NCBI RefSeq assembly: GCF_021366795.1
Contig: NZ_JAHCPS010000001.1
Span: forward strand, 349,102 to 413,101
Length of the DNA stretch: 64,000 bases
Direction of reading: 5' to 3'
Source: Macrococcoides caseolyticum
Lineage (GTDB): Bacteria > Bacillota > Bacilli > Staphylococcales > Staphylococcaceae
Below are positions 51,717 to 62,040 of this stretch, in pieces; position 1 is the stretch's first letter; each line of letters opens with the position of its first letter. The position numbers and the translations under genes were made by a program. Under the pieces are notes generated by a model. That model saw nothing but the letters and a program-made list of their open reading frames with translations. It searched no databases and was not told where the DNA came from.

Positions 51717-52818
51717 CCATTACAATTAATCTTCCGATATTGCGACACGTATTACGAAGCAATCGCTCAGCATTCGTTAATGCATCTTCAAGTGGCATTG
51801 GACCGTCAACAATGCTATGCATACTCAAGAAATGATCATATAATGTTTCATATTGCTCACCTAATCCACCAGAAACAAGAATCGACTTAGCGCCATATGC
51901 TTTCCCGCGCTGTGCAATACAAGCAGGTAACTTTCCAAATGCCGTCTGGAAATCTGTTCTACCTTCACCTGTAAAGATATAATCGATAGTCGACATATCG
52001 ATATCCTTTAATACAATATCCGAAAGCCATTCAGCGCCATTATGCATTAAACCACCGATATTTAATAAACCGTACCCAATTCCCCCTGCTGCACCGGCAC
52101 CTTTTGTATCACTATAATCTTGATTTAAATATTGATTTAATACTGCTTGGAAATGTTTAAGTCCTGCATCAAACACTTGCATCTTTGAATCACTGATACC
52201 TTTTTGTTTACCATACGTATAAGTCGCACCATACGGCCCCGTTAATGGATTCGTAACGTCACTGATTAAATGAATTTCAACGTCCTGCAGTGGTATAAAC
52301 GTGCCTTCAATGCGTGTGATTTCACTTAAGTTGCCACCACTTACCTGAAGTAATGCACCTTTAGCATCATAAAACGATAATCCTAATGCCTCAAGCATAC
52401 CCGCACCGCCATCATTCGTTAAACTACCACCAAGACCGATATATATCTTTTGATAGCCTAATAAAGTCAGTTGCTTGATTACATCACCTACACCATAACT
52501 TGATGCAACATATGGATTGCGTTCTCTTGTGACTTCCATACCAATAATATTCGCCACTTCAATCACAGCTGTTGCATCATCAATTGCCCCATAATATGTT
52601 TGGAGAGGTCTATGATACATATCCACTGTATTTATCGTACAACGCTTACCATTCAAACTGTAAACCAGTGCATCAACCGTGCCTTCACCACCATCAGCCA
52701 TTGGACGAAGTATCATTTCTGCATCGACTGAAAGTGCTAAGCCGTCTCGCATACATTCAGCGACACGTAACGCACTTAAGCATTCTTTATATGAATCTGG
52801 TGCTATCAATATCTTCAT
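51709..52818 (-). CDS. glxK: Glycerate kinase
   Basis: This enzyme phosphorylates D-glycerate to phosphoglycerate (2- or 3-phosphoglycerate depending on the class). The 369-residue protein has the family N-terminus MKILIAPDSYKECLSALRVA and RPMADGGEGTVDALV, then YIGLGGSLTNDGGAGMLEAL, VHLISDVTNPLTGPYGA-type core and KGAGAAGGIGYGLLNIGG, and FTGEGRTDFQTAFGKLPACI. The start at 52818 follows GGGAG at eight bases; the longer frame upstream is rejected. It is monocistronic and not linked to the sugar-acid operon at 25-30 kb, though it could complete glyceric-acid metabolism arising from it. Confidence 0.92.
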   Translation of the reverse strand: MKILIAPDSYKECLSALRVAECMRDGLALSVDAEMILRPMADGGEGTVDALVYSLNGKRCTINTVDMYHRPLQTYYGAIDDATAVIEVANIIGMEVTRERNPYVASSYGVGDVIKQLTLLGYQKIYIGLGGSLTNDGGAGMLEALGLSFYDAKGALLQVSGGNLSEITRIEGTFIPLQDVEIHLISDVTNPLTGPYGATYTYGKQKGISDSKMQVFDAGLKHFQAVLNQYLNQDYSDTKGAGAAGGIGYGLLNIGGLMHNGAEWLSDIVLKDIDMSTIDYIFTGEGRTDFQTAFGKLPACIAQRGKAYGAKSILVSGGLGEQYETLYDHFLSMHSIVDGPMPLEDALTNAERLLRNTCRNIGRLIVMEK

Positions 52819-52981
52819 CTCTATCTCTCCCACTTTTTTGAGAATATCATAACACTTTATGCTGGATGATACGCATGATTTATTAATCATATTGTGACAA
52901 ATCAATTTATCAACCATCCCTTTTAAAGGTATGATATGATTTATTTACAATGTATCAACGTTATTCAAAGGAGAACCTCTA

Positions 52982-53362
52982 ATGAAATTAGCAAATATTT
53001 TAATTGGATTTTTTGCATTACTGTTTTTTGCCGTACAGCTGTTTAATTTATATGATGGCCTCATCAATCAGCAACCGGAAGTGATGGTAAGCGCACTATA
53101 CTTTATATCGATTGGACTCTTCATGCTATTTAATCTGCATAATGCATTACTCACTCAAAGTGATAAAGTCATCACACCGAAGATGCAACAGCAGCAACTT
53201 ATTGTGGCAGTGGCATTATTTATATTCGCATTTGCAGTATTGATTGGACTATTAGTCTATAACTTAGGTATATTATCTAAACTCGTTCAGTTAATGATTT
53301 TAGTTTCAATTTTCTTTGAAATTAGAAGCCGTACGACACATTTGAAACAGAACAAGCGATAG
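52982..53362 (+). CDS. Small membrane protein (DUF3953-like)
   Basis: A 126-residue membrane protein with four hydrophobic segments (ANILIGFFALLFFAVQLFNL, VSALYFISIGLFMLFNLHNA, LIVAVALFIFAFAVLIGLLV and LVQLMILVSIFFEI). It resembles short Bacillus/Staphylococcus membrane proteins annotated DUF3953, but the match is a general impression. AAAGGAG precedes the ATG. The terminator overlaps the 3' end of the gene. Function is unknown. Confidence 0.6.
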   Translation: MKLANILIGFFALLFFAVQLFNLYDGLINQQPEVMVSALYFISIGLFMLFNLHNALLTQSDKVITPKMQQQQLIVAVALFIFAFAVLIGLLVYNLGILSKLVQLMILVSIFFEIRSRTTHLKQNKR

Positions 53363-53384
53363 CAGCTGCTATCGCTTGTTTTCT
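53349..53384 (+). terminator. Terminator overlapping the end of the small membrane protein gene
   Basis: A perfect stem AACAAGCGATAGC / GCTATCGCTTGTT, of which the left arm includes the last codons and stop of the gene, is followed by T-rich sequence. Confidence 0.87.
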
Positions 53385-53516
53385 GGTACAATATCCTGAA
53401 TCAGCATCTCCTACTCTTTCCTACGTATATCTTTAATCATGCCTTTTATTGTCAATCTCTCTCTTTTACGGTATGTGTCATAGCGCATCACTTCCATCTT
53501 CCAGAATGTCTGAACG

Positions 53517-54284
53517 CTACTCACTGATGAGATACCCACGACGATGATACTGTATGAGTGATATCTTTGGTGTCTCTCTTGAATCTTCAATTTTGCGGAT
53601 GTTCGTGCTGTTTTTCTCTTGAATATAATGCACATAACAATTTATCATACCGCTTTGATTCTTTCTCTTCTGACTTAACCATTCCTGCATTTCTGCCTGG
53701 TCTAAGATGATATATTCAATCGCTTGATCATTATCCGTGACATATTCTGATTCGTTATCGATTTTAACCATGAGCGCATAGTAATCATGATCACTAAATA
53801 TTTGTTCGTCCCCTTTATGCCACGCTGCAACACGTTTCTTAATAATAAGTTCTTCATCTTTTAAGAACTCATAATCTCTTGACGTACTCACATAAATCGT
53901 AAAGAAACGCTCTCCTAACTGACAGGTTAATATATTATACTTCAAATGAACAAACTCAATGGAAGGATTTGCCTTTTTAAGTTCTTCCTTTAAGAATTCT
54001 ATCATTTCAATACGTTTAAATCTTCTCGGTTTAGTCGGAATGAATTTCTTACGTTCCACAGGTTCTTGACGTTGACTCAATTGTGGTAAAGGTGAGGTCA
54101 TAATTTTCTGGTAAACATCCAGTATCGACTGTTTATCCTGCCCTGTAATGTATTCCACAGAATCTAATGCATAATTCGTATAGATTAGCGTTCTTAAGAT
54201 CAGTTGATCAGATTCATTATGCTTTAATTCTGGGTATTGTTTATTAATATCGTCTAATGCTAAATACATATCTATGGTATTCAA
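53517..54284 (-). CDS. Hypothetical cytoplasmic protein
   Basis: I do not recognise this 255-residue protein. It has no signal or membrane segment. The N-terminal third is helical (MYLALDDINKQYPELKHNES), followed by a proline- and lysine-rich linker (VERKKFIPTKPRRFKRIEMI), and a C-terminal alpha/beta part with alternating strands (LTCQLGERFFTIYVSTSRDY; YYALMVKIDNESEYVTDNDQ; MINCYVHYIQEKNS). The basic linker and following domain could bind nucleic acid, but no catalytic motif is seen. It is monocistronic. AGGAGG lies before the ATG at 54284. Confidence 0.55.
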   Translation of the reverse strand: MNTIDMYLALDDINKQYPELKHNESDQLILRTLIYTNYALDSVEYITGQDKQSILDVYQKIMTSPLPQLSQRQEPVERKKFIPTKPRRFKRIEMIEFLKEELKKANPSIEFVHLKYNILTCQLGERFFTIYVSTSRDYEFLKDEELIIKKRVAAWHKGDEQIFSDHDYYALMVKIDNESEYVTDNDQAIEYIILDQAEMQEWLSQKRKNQSGMINCYVHYIQEKNSTNIRKIEDSRETPKISLIQYHRRGYLISE

Positions 54285-54557
54285 TCTAATGACCTCCTAA
54301 TTTATCTTTTTCAGTAATTTTATATATTTATTATAACAAATTTTGCACAATATATTTTAAAAGTATTGAAATATTTTGTTTATTTAAAAAATAACAATAA
54401 ATAACTAAAATTAATAAAAACTAATAAAAGTAACAAAGAATTATATTTTTTTGAAATTAATTATGATTAACAACATTATTATGATTTAACAGAAACTAAT
54501 GTACATTAACATTGTGAAAATCTAACTATTAATGTTATATAATGGATATTTTTCGCA
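54285..54557. other. AT-rich intergenic region between glmS terminator and a hypothetical gene
   Basis: No gene is seen. The stretch is extremely AT-rich and should carry the promoter of the minus-strand hypothetical gene. No other structure was recognised. Confidence 0.5.
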
Positions 54558-54607
54558 TAAAAAAGAACGAAACCATCAATCACAAAAAGATTGAAAGTTT
54601 CGTTCAT
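54558..54607 (-). terminator. Terminator of glmS
   Basis: The stem GAACGAAAC / GTTTCGTTC encloses a smaller inner hairpin (CAATC / GATTG) and is followed by six T on the minus strand, 36 bases after the glmS stop codon. Confidence 0.88.
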
Positions 54608-54642
54608 TATTAACAATATTATGCGTATTGTTTTAACAAATT

Positions 54643-56445
54643 TTATTCAACTGTAACTGATTTTGCTAGGTTACGTGGTTTATCAACGTCACAACCACGG
54701 TGTAAAGCTGCGTAGTATGAAATTAACTGTAAAGTAACTACAGATACTAAAGGTGTAAGCATATCATGGATTGCAGGAATAACATAAGCATCGCCATCTT
54801 GCTCTAATCCTGACATAGAGATAATACATGGGTTAGCACCACGTGCTACAACCTCTTTCACGTTACCGCGAATTGATAAGTTAACTGCTTCTTGCGTTGC
54901 TAATGCGACAACAGGTGTACCTTCTTCAATTAAAGCGATTGTACCGTGTTTTAATTCTCCACCGGCAAATCCTTCAGCTTGAATATAAGAAATTTCTTTA
55001 AGTTTTAAAGCACCTTCAAGACCTACATAGAAATCCATTGTACGTCCAATAAAGAATGCGTTACGCGTAGTTTCTAAGAATTTACGTGCTAAGTCTTCCA
55101 TTTTATCAGCATCGTCAACAATCGATACAATTGCTGAAGTTACTTTTGCAAGTTCTGGTAATAAATCAACACCAGTCTCAATACCAGCATCTTTCGCTAC
55201 AACTTGCGCTAAAATAGCTAATACTGCGATTTGTGCTGTGTAAGCTTTAGTAGAAGCAACAGCAATTTCAGGTCCAGCATGTAAAATTAATGTATGATCT
55301 GCTTCACGAGATAAAGTAGATCCTGGTACATTCGTAACTGTTAAAGCAGTGTGACCTAATTTCTTAACTTCAACAAGTACTGCACGGCTATCTGCTGTTT
55401 CACCTGATTGTGAAATGAAGATAAATAATGGTTTCTTAGATAATAATGGCATATTGTATACGAATTCTGATGCAACATGTACTTCAGTTGGTACACCAGA
55501 CCATTTTTCTAAGTATTCTTTACCCACTAAACCAGCGTGGTATGAAGTTCCACATGCTACGATGTAGATGCGATCAGCTTTACGAACAGCTTTGATGATA
55601 TCTTTATCAATTTTTAATTGACCTTTTTCATCTTGGTACTCTTGAATAATTTTACGCATTACAGCAGGTTGTTCATGAATTTCTTTTAACATGTAATGCG
55701 CGAATGTTCCTTTTTCGATATCTGAAGCGTCAATTTCAGCTTTATAAGGCTTACGTTTAACTTCTTTACCGTCTAAGTCTTTGATTGTAACTTTATCTCT
55801 CTCAACTAATACGATTTCTCCGTCTGTTAATTCAACATACGTGTCAGTTACTTGTAACATTGCCATTGCATCTGAAGCAATAACGTTGAAACCTTTACCT
55901 AATCCTACTAATAAAGGAGATTTGTTTTTAGCAACGTAAATTACGTCTGGGTTTTGTGAATCTAATAAACCTAAAGCATAAGAACCATGTAATAATTTTA
56001 CTACTTCTGTAAATGCCTTCTCAGTGTCTAATCCTTGTTTTGAGAAATGCTCAACGAGTTGAACGATAATTTCTGTATCAGTATCAGATTTAAATGTTAC
56101 ACCTGATAAAAATTCTTCTTTTAATTGTTCGTAGTTTTCAATAACACCGTTGTGCACTAAAGTGAATCTTTCACTTTCAGATTGATGTGGATGTGAATTC
56201 TCACGGTTAGGTACACCATGTGTTGCCCAACGTGTATGTCCGATACCAGTATTTGATTCAAATGAAGCGTCAACTGCTTTTCTTAACTCAGCAATACGAC
56301 CTTTTTCTTTATAAACACGAACATCTTCACCGTTACGAACAGCAATACCAGCTGAATCATAACCACGGTATTCTAATTTTTCAAGACCTTTTAAGAGTAT
56401 TTCTTTTGCATCTTGTGTTCCAATGTAACCAACAATACCACACAT
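54643..56445 (-). CDS. glmS: Glutamine-fructose-6-phosphate aminotransferase (isomerizing)
   Basis: GlmS makes glucosamine 6-phosphate from fructose 6-phosphate and glutamine, the first step towards UDP-GlcNAc and cell wall. The 600-residue protein has the N-terminal nucleophile cysteine (MCGIVGYIG), the glutaminase loops ([32 protein letters not shown]), two SIS sugar-isomerase domains ([52 protein letters not shown]) and the C-terminal [12 protein letters not shown]. It is preceded by a glmS ribozyme in its leader and ended by a terminator. Confidence 0.98.
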   Translation of the reverse strand: MCGIVGYIGTQDAKEILLKGLEKLEYRGYDSAGIAVRNGEDVRVYKEKGRIAELRKAVDASFESNTGIGHTRWATHGVPNRENSHPHQSESERFTLVHNGVIENYEQLKEEFLSGVTFKSDTDTEIIVQLVEHFSKQGLDTEKAFTEVVKLLHGSYALGLLDSQNPDVIYVAKNKSPLLVGLGKGFNVIASDAMAMLQVTDTYVELTDGEIVLVERDKVTIKDLDGKEVKRKPYKAEIDASDIEKGTFAHYMLKEIHEQPAVMRKIIQEYQDEKGQLKIDKDIIKAVRKADRIYIVACGTSYHAGLVGKEYLEKWSGVPTEVHVASEFVYNMPLLSKKPLFIFISQSGETADSRAVLVEVKKLGHTALTVTNVPGSTLSREADHTLILHAGPEIAVASTKAYTAQIAVLAILAQVVAKDAGIETGVDLLPELAKVTSAIVSIVDDADKMEDLARKFLETTRNAFFIGRTMDFYVGLEGALKLKEISYIQAEGFAGGELKHGTIALIEEGTPVVALATQEAVNLSIRGNVKEVVARGANPCIISMSGLEQDGDAYVIPAIHDMLTPLVSVVTLQLISYYAALHRGCDVDKPRNLAKSVTVE

Positions 56446-56504
56446 AGTAACTTCCTCCCGAGCGACATACGCTATATAAAATAAATTTATTGTATTATTT
56501 TAAA

Positions 56505-56665
56505 ATCTGTTTTTTTGTAAGTGCTGTGTTGATGATTTTTGTTCATCCAGTTACCCAGATGGTTTGTTACATCAACTAACGAATCGCTATAATCCGTGAT
56601 GGCATCCGCCGAATTTTCGATAACCATCTTCCTCGTCAACAGTTTCCTGTTCTGGCGCTGTATAT
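56505..56665 (-). ncRNA. glmS ribozyme (glucosamine-6-phosphate-activated self-cleaving leader)
   Basis: On the minus strand upstream of glmS, AGCGCCAGAACAGGAAACTG followed by TTGACGAGGAAGATGG, then ATCGAAAATTCGGCGGATGC and the 3' stems match the glmS ribozyme core. The scissile bond should lie between A at 56659 and G at 56658 (A|GCGCC). Glucosamine 6-phosphate acts as cofactor; cleavage destabilises the glmS message and gives feedback control. The 3' boundary is approximate. Confidence 0.93.
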
Positions 56666-56871
56666 TCAGTTGTAAACGACCCTCGCTTTCGTAATAAACT
56701 TCTGTCATTGTACTATAACTTGGGTAAATTATACAAGTCTAAATACTATTTTTACTTCGGATATAGAAGCAATTTTTTAACTTGTCTAAACTTTATCAAC
56801 AATTGTTTTGACAAAGTTGAGTTTAGTTTAAATTGTAAGCGTTCTACACTTACCTGTGAGGATATTTTTAT

Positions 56872-56912
56872 ATAAAAAATGATGCCGGCAAATTATCCGA
56901 CATCATTTTCTT
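56872..56912 (-). terminator. Terminator of the cdaA-cdaR-glmM operon
   Basis: The stem AAATGATGTCGG / CCGGCATCATTT has one G-U pair, a short loop and a T run on the minus strand, 20 bases after the glmM stop codon. Confidence 0.88.
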
Positions 56913-56932
56913 ACTTATTGATAACAATAAAA

Positions 56933-58282
56933 CTATTCAATTCCCATATGTTCACGTACTACGTCAGCAATGCTATTTACAAAGCGTTCAGCATCTTCAT
57001 CAGTTTTCGCCTCAACCATTACACGGACTAACGGTTCTGTACCTGAAGGACGTACTAATACGCGGCCTTCACCATTCATTTCCGCTTCAACTTTCGCAAT
57101 TGATTCAGCAACAGCTGAATTCTCTTCAACTGCATGCTTATCCGATACGCGAATATTCACTAAACGTTGTGGGTATTTAGTCATTTGACCTGCTAATTCA
57201 CTTAACGTCTTGCCAGAGCGTTTAATAATACTTGCTAATTGTACACCCGTTAATAATCCATCACCAGTTGTATTGTAATCCATCATAACGATGTGACCAG
57301 ATTGTTCGCCACCTAAGTTATAGTTTCCATTACGCATCTCTTCTACTACATAACGATCGCCGACTTTTGTTTTATTTGATTTAATATCAAATGCTTCTAA
57401 TGCTTTATAGAAACCTAAGTTACTCATCACTGTTGATACAACCATATTATCTGCAAGTGTACCTTCATTATGCATACTTTGAGCTAAGATAAACATAATT
57501 TGGTCACCGTCTACGATTTGACCTTTTTCATCTACAGCAATAATACGGTCTCCATCACCATCAAATGCTAATCCAAAGTCACTCCCTGATTCTACAACCA
57601 ATTCAGCTAATCCTTCTGGATGTGTTGAACCAACACCTTCATTAATATTGTGTCCATCTGGGTTACAACCAATCGTTACTGTATCAGCTTCTAAATCACC
57701 AAATAAATAAGGTGCTAATGCATATGTTGAACCATGCGCACCATCGAGTGCAATCTTTAAACCTTCTAAATCACCTTCAATCGTTGATTTAATAAAGCTT
57801 AAATACTTTTGTCCGCCCTCAAAGTAGTCAGACGTATGACCTAAATCTACACCTGTTGGGCGTGGTAATGTATCTTCTTTTGCATCTAATAATGCTTCAA
57901 TCTCAGCTTCTTGTGCATCACTTAATTTAAAGCCATCTGAACCGAAGAATTTAATACCGTTGTCTTGAACTGGATTATGACTTGCTGAAATCATAACACC
58001 CGCCTGTGCATTTAATTCTCTTGTTAAATAAGCAACACCAGGCGTTGAGATAACACCTAAGCGCATTACTTCTGCCCCAGTTGAAAGTAAACCTGCAACG
58101 AGCGCAGATTCTAACATTATTCCAGAAACACGTGTGTCACGACCTACCACAACAGTAGGTTTCTCTGTCCCACCATGTGCTAATACATATCCACCATAAC
58201 GCCCTAATTTAAAAGCTAATTCTGGTGTTAACTCACTATTAGCTACACCTCTTACACCGTCTGTTCCAAAATATTTCCCCAT
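56933..58282 (-). CDS. glmM: Phosphoglucosamine mutase
   Basis: GlmM converts glucosamine 6-phosphate to glucosamine 1-phosphate for peptidoglycan precursors. The 449-residue protein has the catalytic phosphoserine loop [18 protein letters not shown], the metal loop FDGDGDRI, the sugar-specificity loop GEQSGHI and the phosphate-binding [12 protein letters not shown]. The start ATG follows AAAGGAG. It is the last gene of the cdaA-cdaR-glmM operon, the usual order in this group, in which GlmM is known to interact with CdaA and influence c-di-AMP synthesis. Confidence 0.98.
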   Translation of the reverse strand: MGKYFGTDGVRGVANSELTPELAFKLGRYGGYVLAHGGTEKPTVVVGRDTRVSGIMLESALVAGLLSTGAEVMRLGVISTPGVAYLTRELNAQAGVMISASHNPVQDNGIKFFGSDGFKLSDAQEAEIEALLDAKEDTLPRPTGVDLGHTSDYFEGGQKYLSFIKSTIEGDLEGLKIALDGAHGSTYALAPYLFGDLEADTVTIGCNPDGHNINEGVGSTHPEGLAELVVESGSDFGLAFDGDGDRIIAVDEKGQIVDGDQIMFILAQSMHNEGTLADNMVVSTVMSNLGFYKALEAFDIKSNKTKVGDRYVVEEMRNGNYNLGGEQSGHIVMMDYNTTGDGLLTGVQLASIIKRSGKTLSELAGQMTKYPQRLVNIRVSDKHAVEENSAVAESIAKVEAEMNGEGRVLVRPSGTEPLVRVMVEAKTDEDAERFVNSIADVVREHMGIE

Positions 58283-58307
58283 TGTATAAAACTCCTTTTA
58301 TTCATCG

Positions 58308-59243
58308 TTATTTTTTTGATACATCAATAGAAATTTCAACTTGCTCAGGATTTGCCCTTGATACGTCTTTTGGTAGAGGTATATTCTCTTTTACCACAGT
58401 ATCTTTTGTGACTTTAGACAAATCAACTTCAATGGCAAGACTACCTATACCATCCAGCACTGAACGCTTACCAAACAATTCAACTTCAGACTCTGATAAT
58501 TCGAGGCGCTCAAGCTTTAAATCCGGCGGAAGCTGTCCTGATTTCCTTGCACTGATGGCTACTGTTTTAGAAGTCGGTGCAATCTTTATATTCACCTTTA
58601 CAGTCTCTGGTTTAACCGAAACATCTAATTTATTTAAATTGGCATCAAATACATTGACTTCCGCTTCTTCACTAGTGGTCTTAGACAGCTTTGTCGTATC
58701 TTTCAGTGTTGCTTTGACATAAGCAATCTTATTGATTTCATCTTCTCCACCAATGATTGTTACTTGCGATGGATCCACTTCTTTACCGACTAACTCATAA
58801 CCTGTTGCGATACGAGAATTGCTGATTTCTGCTTCAACCTGTCTTGTATCTTTAATCTTCTCTGATAAGGACACATTCGCTACTTTTGGTATCACTTCAT
58901 ATTCTAACTTATCCGAGATACCTTTAACTTTAAATTTCTTCTTATATTCACCTACTTTAGAATTAGATAAATCTAAAGTAACTGAGAAATCCATCATACT
59001 TTCTGTCTTTTTCACGATAGACTGCGGACCACTCACACGTACATTAACAGTTTTAGGTGCACCTGTTAAGTATAAATTCTTATCATCATAAATCACCTTC
59101 ACCGGCACATCTTCAATTACAGTCTGATCATTTTGGTTAAACTGATTATTGCCAAAGAGTGCAAAGACATCATTGACCGATAAGAATAGAAACAATGCTA
59201 AGATTAGTGCAACAAACCTTAAACCCCATTTATTCTCAAGCAT
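58308..59243 (-). CDS. cdaR: CdaA regulatory protein CdaR (YbbR-domain)
   Basis: A 311-residue membrane-anchored protein with one N-terminal hydrophobic segment (RFVALILALFLFLSVNDVFA) and an extracellular region of repeated YbbR domains, each with strands such as VKVIYDDKNLYLTGAPKTVN, VNVRVSGPQSIV-type and EADVTIIGG-type patterns. CdaR modulates the membrane cyclase CdaA. Its start overlaps the end of cdaA by 8 bases, showing coupled translation. GlmM follows after 25 bases. Confidence 0.95.
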   Translation of the reverse strand: MLENKWGLRFVALILALFLFLSVNDVFALFGNNQFNQNDQTVIEDVPVKVIYDDKNLYLTGAPKTVNVRVSGPQSIVKKTESMMDFSVTLDLSNSKVGEYKKKFKVKGISDKLEYEVIPKVANVSLSEKIKDTRQVEAEISNSRIATGYELVGKEVDPSQVTIIGGEDEINKIAYVKATLKDTTKLSKTTSEEAEVNVFDANLNKLDVSVKPETVKVNIKIAPTSKTVAISARKSGQLPPDLKLERLELSESEVELFGKRSVLDGIGSLAIEVDLSKVTKDTVVKENIPLPKDVSRANPEQVEISIDVSKK

Positions 59244-60051
59244 TTAATTTCACACCTTTCTTCGTGACATGATCATTAAACCAATGCTCCGTAAGTAAGG
59301 TTTCAAGTACTTCTAACGATACATCTTTACGTAATTTACCATTATAAGTGACTGATATATCTCCCGTCTCTTCTGACACAACAACAGTAAACGCATCAGA
59401 CACTTCAGAAATACCGACTGCAGCACGGTGCCTTGTCCCTAAACTTTTCTGAATTTTAGAGCTATCAGAAAGTGGAAGGTAACTTGCAGCTACAGCAATT
59501 TTCTCACCTTGAACAATCATTGCACCATCGTGTAATGGTGTATTAGGAATAAATATATTAATTAACAATTCAGATGAAATATCCGCATTGATTGGTATAC
59601 CTGTTTCAATATAATCTTGTAAACCTGTTTCTTTTTCAAAAACAATTAACGCACCTATACGGCGTTTTGCCATATATTGTACTGATTTTACCATTGCATC
59701 GGTTAACTTGGCTTGGTTCACCTTTAAATTCGCTGCATTACGTTTAAATAAACTACCACGTCCGAGCTGTTCTAAAGCTCTTCTTAATTCTGGTTGAAAG
59801 ATAACAATAATGGCTAAGAAACCCCATTCCATAACCATATCAAACATTTTTGTTGTTGTTGTTAAATCAAGTTGATTACTTAACGTTCTGCCAATCAGAA
59901 TAAAGAAGATACCTTTTAATAATTGTATGGCTTTCGTCCCTTTAATTGCGTTAATCAGCAAATAAATAACGTACCATACAATCAGCAAGTCTAAGATGCC
60001 GGTAATGATCTTAACAGTACTTAAATTATCAAGTACATTAAAGAGCTGCAT
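59236..60051 (-). CDS. cdaA: Diadenylate cyclase CdaA (DacA)
   Basis: CdaA makes cyclic di-AMP from two ATP at the membrane. The 271-residue protein has three N-terminal hydrophobic segments (ILDLLIVWYVIYLLINAI; LLKGIFFILIGRTLS; EWGFLAIIVIFQPE) and the DAC domain with the two catalytic motifs LHDGAMIVQG (DGA) and GTRHRAAVGIS (RHR). GGAGGAGATACA lies before the ATG. The order cdaA-cdaR-glmM is the conserved module that links c-di-AMP to cell-wall synthesis. Confidence 0.97.
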   Translation of the reverse strand: MQLFNVLDNLSTVKIITGILDLLIVWYVIYLLINAIKGTKAIQLLKGIFFILIGRTLSNQLDLTTTTKMFDMVMEWGFLAIIVIFQPELRRALEQLGRGSLFKRNAANLKVNQAKLTDAMVKSVQYMAKRRIGALIVFEKETGLQDYIETGIPINADISSELLINIFIPNTPLHDGAMIVQGEKIAVAASYLPLSDSSKIQKSLGTRHRAAVGISEVSDAFTVVVSEETGDISVTYNGKLRKDVSLEVLETLLTEHWFNDHVTKKGVKLNA

Positions 60052-60082
60052 TGTATCTCCTCCATATTCATGTTAAGAATAA

Positions 60083-61351
60083 TTATACCATGTATGGTAG
60101 GGATTCTTCGTATAGTTTGATGGATTTTTTATAATAATCATTCGATTGTTTAAAATCGCCTAGTTTCTCATAAATATCCGCTATCTTCTTAGAAATTCTA
60201 CCAAAATAATATACATTATCATTACCTTCTAAAGCACGTTTATAATATGAAATTGCACCTTTATAATTCTTTAAACTCGATTCAAGATCACCCATTAATT
60301 CTTCACCATAACCCGTTTCGTCATCATGGATATGCGCTGCGATAACTGTTCGTGCTTCGTCATAGAGTTGTTTTTGTATCATAACATCCGCTAAATGAAG
60401 ACGAACATTAATTGCATACGGATGATCAAAGTTATGTTCATCCAGCATCGTATTACATTTAACAATTAAATCATATGACTCATCATAACGGTTTTGTGAT
60501 GCAAGCAACATTGCAAGATTACTTAAACTACCAACTAAATCAAAGGATACAGGTCGTAATTCAGCATAACTTATTGCTCTTCTATAATGGTATTCAGCTT
60601 TTTCACTGTCTTTTGTCGCTTGATATGAACGCCCTAATGTATTTTCAATAAATAACGCTAAATGATAAGTCCCAAGCTTCATGTTGAGCTCCATTGCTTC
60701 TTCACATAACTTAATCGCGACATAGAACTCACCCACACGAGAATAATAATTACCTAAATAATACAATATTGACACGCGTGAGATATTAACAACATTTTCA
60801 ACTATCGTAATATTATTTGCTTTAGTTAAATAATTAATAGCTATCATGGCATTTCCCGTCTCATATTCGATACGTGCAAGTATTTCAAGCGCGCGTAAAT
60901 GTAATGTCACATCACGCATCTTCTTAACAATTGTAATTGCTTTTTGGGCAAAGTGGCGTGCTGTATCATACGCTTTTTCGTTAAAATAAAAACTTGCTGT
61001 AACCCAAAAGATTGCACCACGTTCAGCTTCGGTTATATTTTCAAGATGCTCATAATGTTTATCAATAAACGCTTTAAGCTTTTTAAAATCATTCATTAGC
61101 ACATGATTTTCAGCCCATTTAATCTCTTTCTTTATTTCAAGTAAGCTTAAATTTTTATCCTCTGTGATACTTGTAAAATCTTCTAATGTGCAATTTAATC
61201 GTACGCTTAATTTCTTTAGCACATTCGTTGAAGGATGTACTGAATTCTTTTCAATAAGGCTTAAATAAGTTCTTGAAATAATACCATCAGCCAGTTCTTG
61301 CTGCGTTAAATTTGCCTGGTTTCTAAGTTCTTTTATTCTTTGCCCTAACAT
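60083..61351 (-). CDS. HTH/TPR-type transcriptional regulator (PlcR/Rgg-like)
   Basis: A 422-residue protein with an N-terminal Cro/C1-type helix-turn-helix (GQRIKELRNQANLTQQELAD, then RTYLSLIEKNSVHPS) and a long tetratricopeptide-repeat region (repeats with GNYYSRVGEFYVAIKLCEEA, TKDSEKAEYHYRRAISYAEL and GDFKQSNDYYKKSIKLYEES). The layout is that of peptide-sensing regulators such as PlcR and NprR, but no nearby peptide gene is seen. The start at 61351 follows GGGAGG; a longer reading frame upstream lacks a ribosome site. It lies 31 bases upstream of the cdaA start and may share its transcript. Confidence 0.82.
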   Translation of the reverse strand: MLGQRIKELRNQANLTQQELADGIISRTYLSLIEKNSVHPSTNVLKKLSVRLNCTLEDFTSITEDKNLSLLEIKKEIKWAENHVLMNDFKKLKAFIDKHYEHLENITEAERGAIFWVTASFYFNEKAYDTARHFAQKAITIVKKMRDVTLHLRALEILARIEYETGNAMIAINYLTKANNITIVENVVNISRVSILYYLGNYYSRVGEFYVAIKLCEEAMELNMKLGTYHLALFIENTLGRSYQATKDSEKAEYHYRRAISYAELRPVSFDLVGSLSNLAMLLASQNRYDESYDLIVKCNTMLDEHNFDHPYAINVRLHLADVMIQKQLYDEARTVIAAHIHDDETGYGEELMGDLESSLKNYKGAISYYKRALEGNDNVYYFGRISKKIADIYEKLGDFKQSNDYYKKSIKLYEESLPYMV

Positions 61352-61576
61352 GGTGTTCCTCCCTAATTCATATAATTTCATAATAAACTATTATCATTTA
61401 ACATTCCATCACTTCATAAGAATTTAACCCTTTTAATATACATTTGTTAAATCTGAAATAAAAAAAGGACACAATACAAAAAGAATCATTTAGTGTAATT
61501 CGTTGACATTATTGAAGTTTACAAGGATAATATAATTATCTTAATAAAAAAAGTTTTAATACTAAGGAGAAGCCAA

Positions 61577-62020
61577 ATGTTAGACATTTTAGTTATCGAG
61601 AACCTTGCTCAGTTAAAGTGCGTTAGTGACCCATTTCGTATTAAGCTTTTAGAATTACTATCTGTAGAAGCAAAGACAGGACAACAACTTGCCGATGAGT
61701 TAGAAATTCCACGCGCAAAGATTCATTATCATTTAGCAGAACTCGAAAAACAAGGTATTATTGAATTAGTGAAAACTGAACAAAAGCATAGTATTATTCA
61801 GAAGTTCTATGCACCCGTAGCGAGACAAATTGTACCTAATTTAGATTTACTGAAGTTCTCACAAGAAGAGAGCAAGAAAGATAACCTATCATTTAAGCTT
61901 CAAATCGATGAGAAAGACTTTGCAGATTTTAAGAAAGATTTAAAGAAATATATCAAAAAGGCCTCAACTAAAAATGGCGATTCAAATTATCAAATAAAAA
62001 TATTCCCTGACCAAAATTAA
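61577..62020 (+). CDS. ArsR-type winged-helix regulator
   Basis: A 147-residue protein with a winged helix: CVSDPFRIKLLELLSVEAKT, TGQQLADELEIPRAKIHYHL and AELEKQGIIELVKTEQKH, then a charged C-terminal part (EKDFADFKKDLKKYIKKAST). The signature is of the ArsR/HTH_20 group; no metal-binding cysteines are visible. AAGGAG precedes the ATG. It is divergent from the TPR regulator and convergent with arginase. The target genes are unknown. Confidence 0.82.
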   Translation: MLDILVIENLAQLKCVSDPFRIKLLELLSVEAKTGQQLADELEIPRAKIHYHLAELEKQGIIELVKTEQKHSIIQKFYAPVARQIVPNLDLLKFSQEESKKDNLSFKLQIDEKDFADFKKDLKKYIKKASTKNGDSNYQIKIFPDQN

Positions 62021-62040
62021 TGGTCAGGGAATATTTTTTA
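61995..62040. terminator. Bidirectional terminator between the regulator gene and rocF
   Basis: A perfect 12-bp stem, ATTCCCTGACCA with its complement and a 7-base loop, is flanked by A-rich and T-rich tracts. The left arm includes the last codons of the regulator gene. It serves both convergent genes. Confidence 0.9.

Noticed and set aside
51600..51890. A plus-strand frame of 96 codons
   Set aside because: It is antisense to glycerate kinase and to the remnant; there is no ribosome site.
53411..53635. A possible small basic protein after the hypothetical gene at 53517
   Set aside because: The frame overlaps that gene in another phase; only the last 28 codons extend beyond it, and the ribosome site is weak.
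56487..56708. A 73-codon frame upstream of glmS
   Set aside because: It covers the glmS ribozyme and its promoter; the RNA structure explains the sequence.
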